DNA of 64,000 nt from Trichomonas vaginalis G3 (Eukaryota; Parabasalia; Trichomonadida; Trichomonadidae), in NCBI RefSeq assembly GCF_026262505.1, contig NC_067205.1, positions 15,500,001 to 15,564,000 of the forward strand. Direction: 5' to 3'. The notes below the pieces were generated by a model that saw only the letters and a list, made by a program, of their open reading frames with translations, was not told the origin of the DNA and did no database searches. Shown here one piece after another: positions 60,701 through 64,000 of the stretch (position 1 is its first letter; every line of letters begins with the position of its first letter). The translations under genes and the position numbers were made by a program.

Positions 60701-62940
60701 GGTTATGTAAAACGTCTAAAGTTTCTAAAGAGTCTCTCAAAGTCCAGTCTACTTGGTATTGAAAATCCCATGTGTTATAGAACGTGGGTCCACCATAAAG
60801 AAAACATTTTCCTTGTCTTTATATTTTTCATACAACTCTGTCCAATGACATCTCACAAACTCTATACCCTCAATATATTTTTCTATGTCCTCTTTGAAAA
60901 CATTTGTATAGTTGAGATATAAAACTTTTGACATAAGTGTTTCAATGTCATGAACTCTTATAGCACCACTATATAATAGTCTAGCAGATATACTATTCCA
61001 GTCTATATATTCTGCTTTTTTCAAAACCTCTCTCACAATATTTTTTCTTATCTAATGGTATACGTTCCATCTTACCTATAGGTATCTTTTCTTTTAACTC
61101 TTTCAATATATGTTTGTGTCTGGTATATGTTTGAGACGGTCCATATAGTTGTCGAAGTCATTGCATATAATCTTTGAGTCTGGGAATATTGTATGGCACA
61201 AATGGGATATATAGAAACTTCCACCGAACAAATCTACAAATGTTAGACCATTCGGTAGTTTCTTAAGTTCTCTCAATATAATATCTTTACATTTACTCTT
61301 ATTTCCAAAGAACGGTAAGGTGGTTTTGTAAAATTCATTTATATATAATAATAAAAATGTTTTACCTGAAAAGTGACAGAAAAGTGACAAAACATGAAAA
61401 CATATATAATTTGTGAAAAGCGACACATTATATAATGTTTTCGACCCAGAAGAAGGCTTCTTCCCAGAAGCAATGGAGGAAGAAGAAGAGTCCTCCGAAT
61501 AAAAACTTCATTTATACTAAACATCAACATCAGGGCTAGAAGGCACGAAGTGCCTGGAAGCCCACTACCTTTTTTTTTTTTTTTTTTTTTTTTTTAATCT
61601 GAGTATTAAATTAAGTGATAAATTCGTTTGACACTACTTTAATTTTTAAATTCAAAAATTATATGTGCTTCTTAAAATGACTCAAAAAATTTTATTATAA
61701 AATAATATATAATATTAAAAATCCCACAAAAATTTTTACTTTACATAATCGTACTTCCTCGACGATTAATTTCCACTCAATTTCTATCGTTGACCGAACT
61801 TAGCATGCAACAGTTCAGATGTTCTTTAAAATGTTTTTCTGCTGCAATATGGAGAGCAGTAGATCCTTTTTCATTCTTTTCATTGATATTTGCACCATGT
61901 GAAATAAGAAGCTCGGCAATTTCTTTATTATAATGTTTTGCTGCATTATGAAGAGCGGTAGATCCTTTTTCATTCTTTTCATTGATATTTGCACCATGTG
62001 AAATAAGAAGCTCGGCAATTTTCTTATTATAATGTTTTTGCTGCATTATGAAGAGCGGTAGATCCTTTTTCATTCTTTTCATTGATATTTGCACCATGTG
62101 AAATAAGAAGTTCGGCAATTTCTTTATGATTATGTTTTGCTGCAATATGAAGAGCGGTTTCTCCATCATTATCTTTTTCATTGAAATTTGCACCATATGA
62201 AATAAGAAGTTCAGCCGTTTCATTGCTATTATTTATTGCTGCATTATGAAGAGGTGTTTTTCCATTTTTATTTTTTACATTGAAATTTGCACCATGTGAA
62301 ATAAGAAGTTCGGCAATTTCTTTACATATTTAAATGATGCATCATGAAGAGCAGTAGTATAATTTTCGTTTTCATTGATATTTGCACCATGAGAAATAAG
62401 AAAATCAGCTATTTCTTTCCTATTATTTATTGCTGAATAATGAAGAGCAGTTCTTCCGAAATCATCTATTTTATCGACATTTGCACCATGTGAAATAAAT
62501 AATTTGGCCATTTCTTTGTAATTTTGATTTGTTGCAATATGAAGAGCAGTTCTTCCATCAAGACCTCCTTCATTGATATTTGCATCATGTAAAATAAGAA
62601 GTTCAGCTATTTCTTTATGAATTATTTTGTTGCATAATGAAGAGCAGTTTTTTCATAATTATCTTTTACATTGATATTTGCACCATATGAAATAAGAAGT
62701 TCAGCAATTTCTTTGTTATTACTTATTGCTGTATAATGAAGAGCGGTTTTTCCATCATTATCTTTTTCATTGATATTTGCACCATATGAAATAAGAAGTT
62801 CAGCAATTTCTTTGTTATTACTTATTGCTGTATAATGAAGAGCGGTTTCTCCGTCATATTTTTTTTCATTGATATTTGCACCATGTAAAATAAAAAGTTC
62901 AGCAATTTCTTTGTTATTATTTTGTGCTGTAATATGAAGA
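57727..62940. repeat. Second copy of 50,033-55,243 (Maverick right end plus ankyrin gene)
   Basis: The order is the same as in the first copy: fibre-like gene region, the 51.2-52.0 kb region, small genes, methyltransferase, right inverted repeat with the same AATCTGAG host flank, and the ankyrin gene up to its middle. Identity is very high; differences are mostly one-base indels with few substitutions, so the element part is broken many times and the ankyrin frame repeatedly. Because the host flank is included, this cannot be an independent insertion of the element. It is a segmental duplication or an assembly artefact. Confidence 0.88.
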
Positions 62941-64000
62941 AACATCGAAAGGCATGTCATAAAACGTTCTTCTTCTAACCTCTCTAGTCCTGTTTGGATA
63001 ATTGGCACGTGCTGTTTCCAAATCCATTTCGTAGCGAAGACCAGACAATTTGTCATAGACTTTTATGGGTCTTTCCCTTCCTATATTTAAAATTCTTCGA
63101 AACTCTCCAACCATATCTTTGTAACTCTGCTTTTATTCTAGCAGACTTTCTATCCATTCTATATGGGGGCATTTTTATAAAAATAAAAAAATTTTTTTTT
63201 TACTTTACATAACGCTGCTGCCATAAGTTCTTTGACGCCAACCCATACCAGCTAATGAAGGTTGACTTGGTTTAGTTTGGAAACTAAACTTTGGTTTTGG
63301 TTATCTTCAGTTTTTGGTTTTTCTTCTTCTATCGGTTTTTCGTCACTTTTCGGTTCCTCTGACTTTACTTCACTTGCAGGAACAGTTGTGTCGTCAACAT
63401 CTTCATAAATATCATATGCCATTTGTTTTTGTTTTCCTTTCAACTTTTTGTGTTTGTTGTAAAGTTTAGAATATTTCGACTCTAAGTCAATGAGATGTTC
63501 TATAATGAACTGTTGGTCAGTGAAGTAAACTTTTCCATCTGTTGTCTCGAAAGCTCCTTCAGACTTCAATATTTTATTTGTGAGAGTCTGTTTCTTTTTT
63601 GAGATACTAGCCGTTCCATTTCTATGAAAGTGACTTTATAGTTAGGGTTTGTATTTCCAGACCTGGCACTTTCTATTATTGAATTTTTCTCTTCATCTGT
63701 AAGTTCTTTGACAGGTTTTGACAATGGTTCTGAACTTTTTGTTTGTGGTGTCAAATCTACTGTTTCAACTTCTTCGGTCATTTCATCTCAGTAAAAAATT
63801 TTAGTTTGGTTTGTTTTCAACTAGTTGTTTAGGTTTTTTAAGTCGGTCTAAAACTTCCTGAGGTATAGGAAAAACTTTACAAACACGTGGTGTAACTGCT
63901 GGAAGCCGACAAATCCATCTTGAACTCATTTGTCTCAATGCTGTATTGTTCATTTCATCTCAGTAAAAAAATTTACATTCCCCACGTTTGAGGCGGTTGA
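62934..64000. mobile_element. Piece of another Maverick copy, matching 47,531-48,606
   Basis: After the ankyrin fragment the sequence jumps, with 3 shared bases (AGA), to the N-terminal part of PolB, then the 194-residue and 51-residue genes. It is broken in a few places. It differs from the first copy by substitutions as well as indels (for example around 63378-63400 and 63823-63835), so it derives from a different, slightly diverged Maverick. It runs off the window edge. Confidence 0.8.

Noticed and set aside
57727-61600. A second, independent Maverick insertion
   Set aside because: The host flank after the right end is the same as in the first copy, including the target repeat and the ankyrin gene, so it is a copy of the same locus.

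Overview
The window looks like nuclear DNA of a trichomonad, most probably Trichomonas vaginalis or a close relative. The evidence is an AT-rich sequence with intronless genes, initiator-like TCAYW motifs a few bases before start codons, ankyrin proteins of the trichomonad DUF3447 type, and a complete-length Maverick/Polinton element. The species is inferred from these family traits; no search was run.

Layout. 1-9.5 kb: two long host genes, a multi-vWA protein and a TRAPPC8/Trs85-like trafficking subunit. 10.3-13.4 kb: an ankyrin gene with two in-frame stops. 13.3-14.5 kb and 24.6-25.6 kb: arms of an inverted duplication. Between them lie a SAPS-like phosphatase partner, a glycosyltransferase-like membrane protein, a Rab GTPase, a charged coiled-coil protein, an RRM protein, a DUF3447/ankyrin protein and a tiny MGCLCC protein probably anchored by lipid. 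25.77-26.09 kb: an array of five large, almost perfect DNA hairpins with no known family, the strangest host-side feature.

26.29-53.90 kb is a Maverick/Polinton, 27.6 kb between AATCT direct repeats, with about 90-100 bp terminal inverted repeats. It carries capsid, packaging ATPase, protein-primed PolB, SF3-type helicase, integrase, a Dam-type adenine methyltransferase, a phage tail-fibre-like gene and a GC-richer island of small genes including an HNH protein. It is treated here as a fossil: several genes are open and several broken, roughly ten breaks in all. A 2.7 kb DDE-integrase transposon sits inside its PolB gene.

53.9-57.7 kb returns to host DNA: an intact 865-residue ankyrin gene, paralogous to the broken one at 10.5 kb and with a related tandem array of promoters, then the 3' part of a host gene cut off at 57.73 kb. 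From there to the end the window repeats itself. 57,727-62,940 is a near-identical second copy of 50,033-55,243, including the Maverick right end, the same host flank and most of the ankyrin gene. 62,934-64,000 is a more diverged copy of 47,531-48,606. The two joins share only 3-7 bp and the second copy is rich in one-base indels, so this end may be a rearrangement or a chimeric, lightly polished assembly end.

The host genes point to membrane traffic (Rab, TRAPP-like, glycosyltransferase) and scaffold proteins (vWA, ankyrin) with no operon logic. The Maverick genes work as one unit: replication (PolB, helicase), integration, packaging (ATPase), capsid and accessory genes, and many of them share an AT-rich start motif different from the host one.
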